Shown: positions 36,402-48,604 of the stretch, piece by piece | Numbering within the stretch: position 1 is the stretch's first letter | Layout: each line of letters begins with the position of its first letter | Origin: Euryodendron excelsum | Lineage: Eukaryota; Streptophyta; Magnoliopsida; Ericales; Pentaphylacaceae | Direction: 5' to 3' | Assembly (NCBI GenBank): GCA_033060915.1 | Contig: CM065390.1 | Location: 23,392,501-23,456,500 of the forward strand | DNA length: 64,000 bases | Program-made: the position numbers and the translations under genes | The notes under the pieces: model-generated | Seen by the model: the letters and a program-made list of their open reading frames with translations, nothing else | The model's database searches: none | What the model was told of the DNA's origin: nothing

Positions 36402-36890
36402 TGATGATGCAGCAAACTTGTGGTGCCTTGCCCCTAGGTCCAAGACAAGCTCTCTACCGGCTGGTCGGTGGTCTCCTGCACTAAGCCCACTGGTGCGGTG
36501 GTAGCTAAAGGCCCTCCGGTGTTTAAGTTAGATTCAAGGGGATGAAGTTGATAGAGAGAATAGTCTTAGGGTTTTCTGGTTTGCGGACCTGGAGGAAGGG
36601 TTGAGTTTTTCCTTTGTATGCCTGAATAGGAATGGTTGGTGGCTCTTCCACGTGGCGACCTTTCATTGGAGGGTCAGAGTTGTGGCAGGGCACTCGAGAG
36701 GATCTTCCCTAAACTCTATGATGGCGTGTGTCAGAACCGCATCAAAGGTAAGGTGGTTGTCACTTGTACACTCCACGCCCACGCCCCACGTGCGTGCCAG
36801 GGTGTCCGATGAAGTCTTTTATTCGAACTCTGGAGTTGTGGTACTGGCGCATCTTCTACTGGTAGGACGCCACCCTCATAGTCACCTGCA
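36402..36890 (-). repeat. Tat element 3' LTR
   Basis: About 489 bp with TG...CA ends; on the minus strand it starts TGCAGGTGACTATGAGG after the purine tract GGAGGAAAGGAGG (36892-36904). Its distal 137 bp match 46724-46860. AAACC at 36397-36401 is the left half of a possible duplication whose partner is lost. Confidence 0.75.
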
Positions 36891-36904
36891 GCCTCCTTTC
36901 CTCC

Positions 36905-37850
36905 AACAGATCTAGGTCTACATTCATAGCTTCGTCATTGGCAACGGGGTCGAACTGCATCATCCTCAGGTTGGGAAGGCCGATCTCTACTAGGATGATA
37001 GCTTCGATGCCAAAGGTGAGCGAGAACGGTGTCTGCCCTGTGGACACTCTCTCCGTCATTCTGTAGTCCCACAGGATGTTAGGGAGTTCTTTCACCCACA
37101 AACCCTTGGCTTTCTCGAGCTTTGTCTTGAGTATCTTCAAGAAGGATCTGTTGGTGACTTCGACTTACCCGTTAGCTTGAGGGGGAGGAAGCGTGGTGGC
37201 TTATTCCTAGGTCAGTGCATAGTTAGTTGAACTGTTTGCCCTCAAACTGCTTCCCGTTATTCGTGATGATGACCCTGGGGATTCTGAACTTGCAAACAAT
37301 ATTCTGCCACAAGAACTTTTTCATCTTCTCCTCAGTGATCGTCGATAGGGCCTCTGCCTCTGCCTCTGCCCACTTTGTGAAGTAGTCGATCGCCACGATC
37401 ACGAACTTCCTTTGCCCTTTGCCGAGCGGTAACGGTCCCACGATGTCTATCCCCCATTGGGCGAAGGGCCATGGGGTCTGGACCGGGGTCAGCTCTTGAG
37501 AGGGCAGCCTCGGGATGTTAGCGAACCGTTGACACTTGTCACATTTTTTGACGAATTCTTGGGCATCTTTCTCCATGGTGGGCCAATAGTAAGCAGTTTG
37601 TAGTATCTTCTTGGCGAGGGACCGACCACCAGAGTGGTTCCCACACACCCCTTCATGGATCTCCCTCATTATGTAGTCTGCCTCTTCCTCATTGGCGTAG
37701 CAGAGCAGCAACATGGTGTGCCCCATTTTGTAGAGAACCCCGTCCTGTATGAGGTACCTGCTCGAACGGTACTGAATTTGCCTCACTTCATTCCTATCTT
37801 CAGGCAGGGCTCCACTCTCCAAAAAAATTTTGATCTGGCTCATCTATGAA
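36905..37850 (-). pseudogene. pol: Tat integrase
   Basis: The zinc region is IHEGVCGNHSGGRSLAKKIL then CDKCQRFA. The core starts WGIDIVGPLPLGKGQRKFV with AIDYFTKWAEA (first D kept). The second catalytic site reads VIITNNGKQF where the family has TDNGKQF, so D has become N. ANG-stop-VEVTNR keeps the glutamate but has a stop at a usual Q. A one-base shift lies near 37190 and a TAG at 37223. The C-terminal segment WVKELPNILWDYRMTERVST ends at 36856-36905 near the polypurine tract. Confidence 0.88.
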
Positions 37851-37854
37851 GATT

Positions 37855-38311
37855 CGGGCTCAATTTGGTCGACTTCAGGGCTCTAAATGCTCGGTGAATC
37901 AAGAATATCAATTGGATCGTTCAGGTCCAGCTTGTTAGATGAGGCAATCTTGGCTAGTCGGTCCGCCTCTTCGTTCTGCAATCTAGGGACACGCTCTAGT
38001 AAGATCTTCACGAACCTCCTAGCCAGGCCCTTTGCCATTTGGCAGTATTGCTTCATGTTGTCTTCTCTGGCCTCATACTCTCCCTAGACTTGCTCCACCA
38101 CCAATTGAGAGTCACTACGCACCACTATCTATTCAGCCCCCATTCGCCGAGCCATTCTGAGTTCGACAATGAGTGCTTCGTATTTAGCAACGTTGTTGGT
38201 GGCAGGGAAATTGAAGCGGAGAGCATATTCCATCTTGTGACTATCCGTGGTGACGAGGACCACTCTGGCACCACTGGAATCGTGAGTTGAAGAACTATCG
38301 ACGTTCAAGAC
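37855..38311 (-). pseudogene. pol: Tat second RNase H (archaeal-type)
   Basis: Between the first RNase H and integrase the minus strand reads VLNVDSSSTHDSSGARVVL, NNVAKYEALIVELRMA and VVRSDSQLVVEQV, then VPRLQNEEADRLAKIAS. These are the D...E...D...D positions of the extra RNase H that distinguishes the Tat clade. In-frame stops follow RRMGAE and VVEQV, and two more occur before integrase. Confidence 0.8.
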
Positions 38312-39590
38312 CTAGTGGTTGTTGGTTAGGTCGGCTTCAGGGGTAGTAGGGGGTGGGTTAGTGAACTCTGCGATGAAATCTACAGTAGCCTGCCCTTTGA
38401 TTGTCGTTCGGGGTCGGTAGTGGATGTCAAACTGACTGAGTTCAACATACCATTTCACTAAGCGTCCCGACGTCTCTGGCTTGTGCAGAATGCTTTTCAA
38501 GGGCTGGTCAGTGAGTACCACGATATTGTGGGCTTGGAAGTAAGGTCTCAGGCGCTGAGCTGCGGTCACCAACGTGAGGGCCATGAGCTCCATCTTCGGG
38601 TACCATTTTTTTGCTTCACGCAAAGCATGACTAGTGTAGTACATTGGCCTTTGGATGCCCCCTTCTTCTCGGATAAGAGCTAAGCTCACTGCTATCGCCG
38701 ACACTGCCAAATAGAAAAATAGTTCTTCCCTCAAGGCAGTTCGGTTGAGCAGTGGGACTGAGCTCAGATATTTTTTGAGTTAACTGAAGGCCACTTCACA
38801 TTCCTCGTTCCACTCGAACGCCTTGCGTAGAATTTTAAAAAATGGAATGCACTTATCGGTGGACCGAGAGATAAGTCTGTTCAGGGCTGCGACACGTCCT
38901 GCCAGTCGCTGAACATCCTTTGTCATTCGAGGCGCTTGCATGTCAATGATAGCTTGAATCTTTTCTCGGTTCGCCTCAATCCCTCTTTGTGAGACCATGA
39001 AGCCGATGAATTTTCCCGAGGCAACGCCGAAGGCATATTTGGCAAGATTGAGTTGCATCCGGTACTTGCAGAGTGTTTAGAACGTCTCTTAGAGATCCTG
39101 CAGATGATTGGCAGCTTTCTTTCTCTTTACCAACATGTCATTTACGTAAACTTCCACATTACGCCCAATCTGTGACTTAAACATGAGGTTGACTAGCCGT
39201 TGGTATGTTGCCCCTGCATTCTTTAGTCTGAACGACATGACGTTGTAGCAATAAAGCCCCCGGTCTGTGATGAAGGCTGTATGCTCCTGGTCGCGCTCGG
39301 CCATCCGAATTTGGTTATAGCCTGAAAAAGTATCCATAAAAGTTAGCATTTCATACCCTGCAATAGAGTCGACGAGGAGGTCGATGGTTGGCAGGGGAAA
39401 ACTATCCTTTAGGCACGCTTTGTTCAGGTCGGTGAAGTCAACGCACATTCGCTATTTCCCATTGGACTTCTTTACGATGACAACGTTGGAGAGCCAAGTG
39501 GGGTAATGCACTTCTCTTATGAACTTCGCCTGCACCAGCTTCTCCGCTTCCTCAGTAACTGCATCATTTCTATCCGGCGCAAAGTTCCTT
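38312..39590 (-). pseudogene. pol: Tat RT and first RNase H
   Basis: RT: MCVDFTDLNKACLKDSFPLP, FMDTFSGYNQI, and the catalytic box as VYVNDMLVK where YVDD is expected, so the first catalytic D of the box is N. It continues with GFMVSQRGIEANREKI. RNase H: LAVSAIAVSLALIREE, YYTSHALREAKKWYPKME, VLTDQPLKSIL, and GRLVKWYVELSQFDIHY. Stops occur before RMCVDF, after NHLQDL (39089) and after EVAFS (38780), and a frameshift near 39600 separates it from the preceding segment. Frame is otherwise kept. Confidence 0.88.
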
Positions 39591-40158
39591 CTTCTGCTTG
39601 ACCGGCCTGACTTCAGGGTCAATGTTCAAGTAATGAGCTGCTACTCGCGTGTCAATACCAGGCATATCCTCATTAGGCCAGGCGAACACATCAATGTTAT
39701 CCTTTAGGAACCTCCGCAGCTGCTGCTTCAACTCCTCTGGTGCGGCCGCCCCGATCTTCACTGTTCTGTTCTGCTCCTGGGCCCCAATTGGAACATCTTC
39801 CAGCTCTTCTGTGGGCTCGCCCCTTCTGACTTCCTCTTCATCCCTTGGCTCAAGCTCTTCGATGACCAGGGTCTCTCTGTTGGGTTCCCCTTTGAAGGAG
39901 GCCATGTAGTATTTTCGTGCTTCCTTTTGGTCGCCCCTGGTGCATTCAACCCCAGAGTCGGTCGGGAATTTGACTCGGAGATGATACGTGGAAGTGACTA
40001 CTTTGAATTGGTCTAGGGCAATTCGTCCGATGATGGCGTTGTATGCAGATAGGCAGTCCATGACCAAGAAGTGGACCATTTTTGTTGCCCGGTGTGGTTC
40101 CTCCCCAAGGGTCATTGGTAAGGCGATGGACCCGAGAGGGACCACCCGGTCTCCTGTG
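39570..40158 (-). pseudogene. pol: Tat protease C-terminal half and linker
   Basis: Starts directly after giant LTR D with TGDRVVPLGSIALPMTLGE and FLVMDCLSAYNAIIGR, the flap and C-terminal motifs of Tat proteases. A linker with acidic clusters leads to the RT entry (PEVRPVKQKK). Residues before TGDR in the open frame belong to the inserted LTR, not to the protease. The active-site half is at 44852-45100. Confidence 0.85.
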
Positions 40159-40163
40159 AAGCC
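40159..40163. other. Target-site duplication of solo LTR D, left
   Basis: AAGCC adjoins the LTR terminus TGTCGCGCCC and matches 44847-44851 exactly. Confidence 0.92.
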
Positions 40164-43100
40164 TGTCGCGCCCAAATTTTTCGCACTCGAGGAATACTCA
40201 CACAAGCAGGAAAAATACTGTACTCTCTCGTTAGAACTTACCCTTCTAAACGAATGAGTGCGACTAGGTTTGAATTGAAAATTGATTTGAATAAAGGGCT
40301 TTTGGAAAAAGATTTGGAGTCGTTACCTAACTTGATTAAGGTGAGTTAGGTCACCTAAAAACTAAGCATAATCCGAAAACTACACTTAGGGTTTTGGAAA
40401 ACGATTTTGAAAAGACCACCTCAAGAGAGGGTTTTTAGGAAAATAGGTTATTTGGCAACCTTTAGAAAAACATTTAGCCCTTTTTTGAAAAATAACTCCT
40501 TTTTGGTCTACGAAAACAGTGATCCTAGGTTCGGAGGTTGGTTACGTGTAGGGAAGACGCACTAAGCCATCACCCTACCTAACCCTTTCGGTACCTACAT
40601 GTCAATCTATCCTAGATTCAGCTATGAGAGTCTCTAACTAACTAATGTTCAATCTTATTCACTTTAGAAAAATAATGTTTGAAAAGAAACTAACATGATG
40701 CATGATATGCAAGTGCAAGAAAAGAGACTTGATTTGGAAATAGATTTGAAAAGAAGAATTTGATTTGATTTTAGAAGAGAGATTTGGGAGGATAGATTTG
40801 AAATTGGAAAGTTTGAAAAATTAGAGATAGAGTTTTGGAAATAGAAATTTGAAATTGAAAATTTGAAAATAGATTGGATATTTGAAAAGATTGTGGAATT
40901 TGCGATTTGGAAAATATGGCGGAATTTGAAATTTGAAAGAAATTGTGGAATTTGAAATTTGAAAAAGATTGTGACCGCACCTATGAAGGTTGCCTACGTA
41001 TCCTTTTGAAGGAATCAGGTCAGTCGTAGTTCGGACCGGAGTCCGATTGAAAATAGAAGAGTTGATTTCAAGAAGGAGATTGAATTGGAAATTTAATTGG
41101 AAGATTGAGAGATTGAACTTTGAATAGAGGATTGAAAATTGAAATTTGGAATTTTGGAATTGAAAAGATTGAATTTTGATTTGAAAAGATAAAACTTGGA
41201 AGAGAGATTTAGACTTATTTTGAAAAGACGAAGGTTTAGGAAACCTAGACTTAGGAAAGAGTCTTAGGAAAGATTTGACTCAACTTGGAAGGTTTAGGAG
41301 ATTAGGAAAGATTAGATTTAGGAAATGTTTGAATTAGAAAATGTCCGATTTAGGAAAGTTTCGAATTTGGAAAGTTTCATTTTTGGAAAGTTTCGAATTA
41401 AGAAAGTTTCAACTTAGGGAAGTTTTGAATTAAGAAAGTTTTAACTTAGGAAGCTTTGGATTTGGAAATATTTGAAATTTAGAAAGTTTTAACTTAAGAA
41501 AGTTTTGAATTTAGAAAACTTTGAACTTGAAAAGATTTGAGATTTAGAAAGTTTTAGGGCTTTAGAAAATCTTAAGATTAGGAAAGGTTTGAGTTTAGGA
41601 AAAGTTTGAAAGCTTAGGTTTGAAAAGTTGAGATTTGGAAAGGGATGGAACTAGGAAAGGATTGAATTAGGGAAGATTTGGAAACTTAATGTTTAAGGAA
41701 AGATTTGAAAGTTTTAGAAAATTTAAGATTTAGGAAGGTTGAAGGTCAGGAAGGAGTTGAATTAGGAAAGATTTAAATTTTGAAATTTAAGGAAAGATTT
41801 AAAGTTTAGGTTTAGGAAACTTATGGTTTAGGAAGGTAGGAAATTAGAAGAGAGTTGAATTAGGAAAGGTTTGGATTAGGAAGGGATTGAATTTTGTTTC
41901 TAAAAGGGAATGTTTGATTTTGTTTCCAAAAACGGAGGATAGGATCTAGTTTCCTAAACGGGGAGATTGGATTTGGTTTCCTAAAGGGAAGATTTGATTT
42001 GACAAGGATTTGGAAAGGGGAAGTTCTAAAAACCCTAGATTTGAAAGGCTATAGTTTTGACGTAGAAAAGAGGTTTTGGAAATGTGTATAATTTGGATGT
42101 AGAAAACGAGAGGTTTTGGAAACCTAGATTCGGGGCAAAGTTTGAAGATCATATTTTTGGAAAGAAAATTAGGGTTTCCTAATTGTGAGTTCTAGGGCTC
42201 GACTTGGGCTCTAAGGAAAGAGTTTTTGGAAGGTGCGTTTTTTGGAAACGAAGATTTTTAGAAAGGAATACTATAGAGGAGTTTTTTGGAAGGTGTTGTC
42301 TTTGGAAACGAAGATTTTAGAAGGAAAATCCTAGAGGGGAGTTTCTAGAAGGGAGATTTTAGAAAGAGAGTTTTTGAAAAGATTTTTGGAGAGAGTTTTT
42401 CTAGGAAAGAGCCCTAGAGAACGTTTTTGGAAAGTAGACTTTGAAGAGAGCATTTTGGAAAGGAGTTGAAAAAGGAAAGTTTTGAAAGAAGTTTTTAGAA
42501 AACAATTTTGAAAAGAGGAGCTTTTGGAAAGCATGTTGGAAAAGAGATTTTTAGGACGAGGGATTTGAAAAGAGAGTTTTTTGAGAAGGTATAAAAACAC
42601 CTCACTTTCCTAAAGCGATTCTAGCCATAAGAAGGCTAGAACCACTTTAAGAAAGTGGTTTTGAAAACAACAAAGGTTGAAAATATGGACCATATTGGTC
42701 CCTTTAAATGTAACACTTTTCTAAAGCAATCCTAGCCATGGAAAAACTAGAATCACCCTAGGATTGTGATTTTGAAAATACGTTTTGAAAAAGAGATTTT
42801 GATGCAATTTTGAAAACAAGTTCGAAAACTATTTGAAAAACAACTTTGAAAACGGTTTTTGGAAGATGCAAGATCATGATATGCACAAAACAATTTTGGG
42901 GTCGTGAACATACAAGGTTAAGGCTTCACCACATAATCAAGAGGGCCGGACCCACGTGGTCTCTGGCTAGACTAGAAGAAAGCCCCCGACACGGTGACTC
43001 TCCAATAGTCTAATCCTATACATGGGCCGGGAGTCCTCTTGTTTCAAGCATGCAAAGAAAGGGGGGGGGGGGGAAAGAGATGGGGGATTAAAATAGAGAA

Positions 43101-44846
43101 AACCCAAGTGGGTTGGAGAGAGAAGAGAGAGGGGGGAAGTGCGAAAATTTAAATTGGGAGCCTACCGTATGTCTTGTTTATTTTGCGCGCCTTGCTTGTC
43201 TTCGATCTTTGGTCTTCGTCTTGATCTTCGTCTTCAATCTTCAAGAGTTGTCTTCAAGCTTTAGATTGCAGCTCTTCAAGTCTTCAAAGGCGGGTTGAAG
43301 GCTAGTGTATGAGTGTATGGGGGTGTATAGGAGTGTATAGGAGACTAGGGTTTAGTGTATGATGGCTAGGGTTTGGAAAACCTAGGGAGGCTAGGGTTTT
43401 TGGAGTGTTCGAGCTCTGTATATCGAATTATATGATTTTTGGTTTGAGTTTGCGGATCCTTTTGACGTTGGAGGAGGCTCTGTATTTATAGAGGTTGGAC
43501 AACACCGGCGCTTGTTGCAGTGGCGCCAGGTCAGAATTTACACTGGCGCCACTAGGAGTGGTGCCAGGCCAATTTTTGGCTTGGCACCACTACTAGTGGC
43601 GCCAGCCATTTAGGAAATATTTAAATTCGGCAAGCAACGTATCTTTGACTAGATTTGGGCGCCTGTACTAGTGACTACCATGTAATTTTTAGCTTGGCTT
43701 CACTAGGAGTGACTTTGGAAAGCCCGAGAATGATTTTAAGAGACCGGGAATGGCTCGGAAGGCTGGAAAGGAGCAGAAACACTTAAAATAGTGTCCCAGA
43801 GGTATTTGGCTTGAAAAATGAGTATAGGATGTGTCGGAAGGGTTGACCGGGCCTTTAGGGGCAAAACGGTCAATCGGATCGGGAAGCTGCCGAGACGGAC
43901 TTGGACTGTCCCAGAAGAAGACTTGGGATTTGGAAACATTATTCAGAATGTTCCCAAAGGTTTCTGGTTTGATACCTAGAGCTGGTGTGGTCGAAAAAGG
44001 AGACCGGCCCACTAGGGGCAAAACAGTCATTTTGTACTAGGCTGCCTGGAACTGACTCGGAATGATCTGGAAAGGTAAAGGGAGGTTGAGAACACTATAA
44101 AAAGTAGTCTCAGGAGGTTACCAGTTTGATACCCAGAGCTGGCGTGGTTCCCGGGGCGTTCGGATGCCTAGGGGCGAAATGGTCACCTTAACCGGAAAGT
44201 CTCGGAAAAGGTTCAAGGGACAGTTTGGTCATTTTTCACCGAAGTGGGCTAACAAACACTGGTTTTGAGTGTTTCCGCCACTCTGACCGTCTCGAGGAAT
44301 AAACTGTATCAAGAGAGGGATTGGAAAGGGGTCTTATCGTCTCCGAAAAGACGTGCCTGGATTGGAACCGTCTCGAGGAATAAATTGTCTCGAGAGTAGG
44401 ATTGGAAAGGGGTCTTACTGTCTTCGAAAATGCGTGCCTGGATTGGAACTGTCTCGAGGAATAAACTGTCTCGAGAGTGGGATTGGAAAGGGGTCTTACC
44501 GTCTTCGAAAAGACGAGTCTGGTTGGAACCATCTCGAGGAATAAACTTTCCCGAGAGAGTGATTGGAAAGGGGTCTTACCGTCTTCGAAAAGACGTGCCT
44601 AGTTGGAACCGTCTAGAGGAATAAACTGTCTCGAGAGTGGGATTGGAATTGGAAAGGAAAGGACAATGCCCCTAAGGGCATTTTGGTCATTTGCCTCTAT
44701 TTGGGCCTGGCGGGCCCGCGAAGCGATGGACAGAAGGGATTTGGACTTTTAGAAAATTGGTTTCGATTGGAATAGGCCCACAATGACTTGAACACAAGTC
44801 TGGACGGAATGTAGACTGCCGAGCGGTCAAAAATGGGGTGCTTACA
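40164..44846 (-). mobile_element. Giant solo LTR copy D (4683 bp) in Tat protease
   Basis: Minus-strand LTR starting TGTAAGCACCCC at 44846 and ending GGGCGCGACA at 40164. AAGCC stands directly on both sides (40159-40163 and 44847-44851), a perfect 5-bp duplication. It splits the Tat protease between the active-site and flap segments. It carries the 81-bp array (44270-44650, about 5 units), two 158-bp units, GGCGCC inverted repeats (43503-43605) and a TATA box (43483-43490). This is the cleanest proof that the family unit is an LTR-sized, precisely inserted entity. Confidence 0.92.
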
Positions 44847-44851
44847 AAGCC
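44847..44851. other. Target-site duplication of solo LTR D, right
   Basis: AAGCC adjoins the LTR terminus GGGGTGCTTACA and matches 40159-40163 exactly. Confidence 0.92.
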
Positions 44852-45110
44852 GACCAGGGGGGAGTTGATTGGCTGCAGCTTTTCTTTGCCGATCTACATC
44901 TTCTCAAAGGCCCCCCGGAACAGGATGTCGGCTGAGCTTCCGATATCGACCAGGATTCTCCAAGTTTTGAAGTTGGAGATCACCGCGGAGATGACCAAAG
45001 GGTCATCATGTGGTTGGTGTAGCTCGACAGCTTCTTCATCAATAAAGGTGATCACGGGGCCTTCGATCTTCGTCTTTTTACTGGTTGACCCGACCAGCAT
45101 TACTTTCGCT
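44852..45110 (-). pseudogene. pol: Tat protease, active-site half
   Basis: [20 protein letters not shown] and [20 protein letters not shown] match the N-terminal half of Tat aspartic proteases, with DIG at the active-site loop. A stop follows FEKM. A one-base shift near 45110 separates it from gag. The second half resumes at 40158 beyond solo LTR D. Confidence 0.85.
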
Positions 45111-46538
45111 TCGATTTAGATGTACCAAACATGCTTCTTCCGTGCTGAAGAGGACTCCCCTCCTCCAGCAAATCCTCCTGCAAATGACCCTTATTTCTCC
45201 AATAGGTTGGGTGGTTGTTTCGATTTGTGCCGGGCTGCATCGTTCCCCCTGTGTTCGGTCTCGGCCAGCCACATAGCGACTAAGTCTTCCCCGTTTGATT
45301 AGGTCCTCGATCTGTTGCTTTAGGTCAATACAATCTTCTGTGTTATGGCCATGATCATGGTGGAACCGACAATATATCCTTCCATTCCGCATTCTCGAGG
45401 GTGTCTTTAGAGGCTCAGCCCATTTCAAGTCCGGGTTATCCCTTATTTCCATCAACACATCCTTCAACTTTGTCATGAGCGGGGTGAACGTTCGGTCCAA
45501 CCAACGATAGTGCTCGTGTCTCTCTTCTCCCCGGCTCCTTGTCCGGTGGCTGGTTCTGCTCGCCTTCGTCTCCCTCTCTTCGTTTGAGGTTCCACCCGAC
45601 CTCTTTTTTTTTGCGCGTGAGCCACTCCCTTTGTCATTGCCTCGCTTTGCGCTCATGGCATCTTCTGCATTCATGTGCTTGTGGGCTCGAAGCATTAATT
45701 CGACCATGTCTTAGGGTGGCCTCTTCGATAAGGAGAAAAGGAGTTTCCCACTTCTTAAGCCGTTCATGAACACCGTGACGGCCACCTTGTCGTCCACGTT
45801 GTCCACAGCCAGAGTTTCTTGGTTGAACCTCCCCACATACTGCTACAGCGTCTCCTCATTCTTCTGCCTCACAGTCAACAGGCATGCCGCAGGCCTCCTT
45901 TGCCTCTAGGCCCCGATGTAGTGGCTCACAAAGAGCTTGCTAAGTTCTTTGAAGGTGGAGACCATCGCCGGTTTGATTTTGTTGAACCAAGTTTGCACCG
46001 AACCTTTCAACGTGATTGGGAAAGCTCTACACATGATCTCATCCGACACTGCTTGCAGGTGCATGAGCGCCCTGAATGTCTCCAAGTGGTCCACCAGATC
46101 TTTTGATCCGTCGAACGCGTCCATGGTCGGCATTTTGAATTTTGGGGAGAGTGGGTAGTCCATCCCCTTTTGGGTGAAGGGCGAAGTTGTACGGCCAATG
46201 AGGGCGTCCACGGTGTTCGGAGCCTTGGCCTTCACAGCGGCCAAAACTCCTGCCATCTGGGCTTGCATGGCCCTCAGTTGTTCAACCCAAGCATGGGACC
46301 TCTCTAGTTTGTCGCCTACCATCTTGGTTCTCGACAGGATGACATGGCTAGTTTGTGCTTCTTCGTTGTGAGGCTCGCGGTGGAAGAGAGGGTCCTTAAC
46401 CCGTCCTCCATTTCTTTTTTTGTTGCCATTGGGGGAAATGGATGGATCCTTGTCGACCTCCTGTTCCTCTTGCTGTGTCGCCGGCTGGTTAGGCGGCGAG
46501 GGAATCTTTGCTGGAGGAACTGGAGCTCGTTGAAGCAA
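45078..46538 (-). pseudogene. gag: Tat gag
   Basis: One frame covers the capsid-type domain (FKMPTMDAFDGSKDLVDHLE, AFPITLKGSVQTWFNKI, LSKLFVSHYIGA) and continues through EETL-stop-QYVGRFNQETL and MVELMLRAHKHMNAED. A basic/serine region follows, then the zinc-knuckle-like CRFHHDHGHNTEDCIDLKQQ, a Tat hallmark. Stops fall at 45906, within EETL-QYV and after SKRPP; the first two are explained by CAG decay. The upstream start is uncertain because the sequence is open before 46538. Confidence 0.85.
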
Positions 46539-46699
46539 CTATGCGTTTTAACAGGCCAGTTGTTGCATGCTGGCTATCATGTCAACCAACGTCTTCTCCA
46601 AGGCGGCTATCTTATCCGCGCTTGAATTTGCTATCGAGCTTCCTTCTGGGTGAGTGCTAATCCCAGACCTAGTCAAGACCATGAAATACCATGAGGATA

Positions 46700-46723
46700 G
46701 TCATTCCCACAGACGGTGCCAGC
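46700..46723 (-). other. Tat element primer-binding site
   Basis: Minus strand reads TGGCACCGTCTGTGGGAA directly next to the 5' LTR, close to the TGGCGCCGTCTGTGGGAA-type site common in Tat/RIRE2-like elements. Confidence 0.75.
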
Positions 46724-46860
46724 TGATGATGCAGCAAACTCGTGGTGCCTTGCCCCCAGGTCTAAGACAAGCTCTCTGCCGACCGGCCGGTGATCTCCTG
46801 CACTAAGCCCACCGATGCGGTGGCAGCCAAAGGCCCTCAGGTGTTCAAGTTAGATTCAAT
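46724..46860 (-). repeat. Tat element 5' LTR, truncated
   Basis: Matches the end of the 3' LTR from TGATGATGCAGCAAACT up to TTAGATTCAA, then similarity stops abruptly at about 46858 where the giant-LTR internal region begins. About 350 bp of this LTR are missing. Confidence 0.75.
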
Positions 46861-48604
46861 GTGGCTAGTTTATCAAAATGAAGAGGAGCCATTTTTCATT
46901 TCCCTACATATAAAGAGTAAATAACTAAATAAATGAACAAATGTGCTCATTTTCCCTTTGCTTAACCCTTAGTACCTCGCGGAAAACGAAAATTTTCTTT
47001 GTTAACCTTGATCCAAGACTGTCCTCCCCACACTGGGGCAGACATTAGTTGAGAACTCTAGGAGTGGTGTCCACCTCTATCATGCTAAGATAGTGTTGAA
47101 AACTCTACGGATCAAGCAATCTAAATCAAAGTCAAGAGAGGCTCTCATTTCATTTCCCATACAGTTAAAAGCAACCCCTTGCCAAACCCGTTGAACCACT
47201 TATCCTTTCTTAACAAAACCCTAACCTAGGGATCACCGCCCACACTGGGTATATTGAACTACCAAGGAAAAGGTTTAAGGGGAAAGGGTTAAAGAATTGT
47301 TTCGTTCCATAAAAGAAAAGAAGAGAAATTATTCATAGAAAGAACAAGCAAAGGAAAGGAGTTGCCAAATGGCAAGAGGCCAAAAAAAAAAAAAAATCCT
47401 TTAATGAAAGGCCTGAAGAAAATCATGATTGAGTTATCTTTAAAAACATATAAGAAGATTAAATGAGAAGAAAGTTATGTCTATCTCAAAAAGGTATATA
47501 GAAAGGGTGAAAGAACAAGGTTATTTTCACCCTGAGAAATATATGGTCAAAAGCAAGAAAAAAATTTAAAGGTGATCCTAGGATACAAGGAAGCCCAGTA
47601 GGAACAATAGGCTTAAGCCTGTACCCTTTTCTTGCAAAACCCCGAAACCATGGCCTACATTACAACCCTATTAAAGTCCCCTCTGATTGAAAATAGATTG
47701 CTTGATCTAAATGAGTTAGATATGCTACCAAAGCTAAAAAAAAAAAAAAGATGCTAATCCTACTGAAAAAATGGTTAAGGACAGTATGGATCTAAACCTT
47801 GTTGAAAACAACATTGAATTTGAGCCTACATATCCCGTTGTTTCTAAAACCCCATAACCTAGCCTACATTACGGTCCTAAACCAAGTCTTCTCGGATTGA
47901 AATGACTGGTCACTTATCGCTCTGCCAAAGGTCAGGTAAGTTGTTGCTAAAACCCTGAGAGTCGAGAGTCTTAGCCCAACAACCCTATACACTAACCCTA
48001 AGACAAAGAGTTGAAGGTGATCAAGAGGTTGAGAAGGGTGCGAAATGCTATCATCCGATCGAGGTGGGATTGAGCCAGAAGAGAGGCTAAAATCCCCGAA
48101 GAGGAGGGAGTTACCATTCCCAGGACTACAAGTCTAACAGCACCCAGTGTCATTCTATTAACATACTTCTAACTTGTGCATATGTTAAAAAAAAATAAAA
48201 ATCAGCATGAGCTTTGCACATATAGGATATAGCTTCCTGTAGAAATAGAAGTCACCGACATCAACTCATGTAATAAATATGTAACATCATCATACATCAC
48301 ATGCATCTGATCATATGCATAGTTGTAAAGATCATAAATGTATCTGTCTATCCATGCATCTAAGTACCATAAATATCCATTTTTGTACAAAACATCAAAA
48401 TAAAACTGTCTAACATAAATACAACTCAGGGACTAGGGGCAAAAGAAGATCAGAGTCTCTACAAGGGGCATCTATCATAGGTCAAAGTCAATATCATCTG
48501 GATCAAAATCCCCGAAACCCGGCATCGGAGGAGGGGGATAACTACTCGAAGCACCACCATCCTACAGGGAAGATAGAACCAAACTCAGCTGCAAACAAAA
48601 GGAG

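Larger units (their letters stand above)
36402..46860 (-). mobile_element. Tat-lineage Ty3/gypsy element, split by giant solo LTR D
   Basis: Minus-strand order is truncated 5' LTR (46860-46724), primer-binding site, gag, protease, RT, RNase H, a second RNase H, integrase, polypurine tract and 3' LTR (36890-36402). The second RNase H and the CRFHHDHGHNTEDC zinc region of gag are Tat-lineage traits. Solo LTR D (40164-44846) interrupts protease. The 5' LTR breaks off after about 137 bp at 46860. In the aligned 137 bp the two LTRs differ at about 14 sites, 13 of them transitions. Base composition is more GC-rich than in neighbouring elements. Confidence 0.9.

Noticed and set aside
36601..36915. 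104-codon plus-strand ORF
   Set aside because: Lies across the Tat 3' LTR and polypurine tract; no family resemblance.
45539..46625. Plus-strand ORFs across the Tat gag region
   Set aside because: Shadows of gag on the opposite strand, which has recognisable domains.
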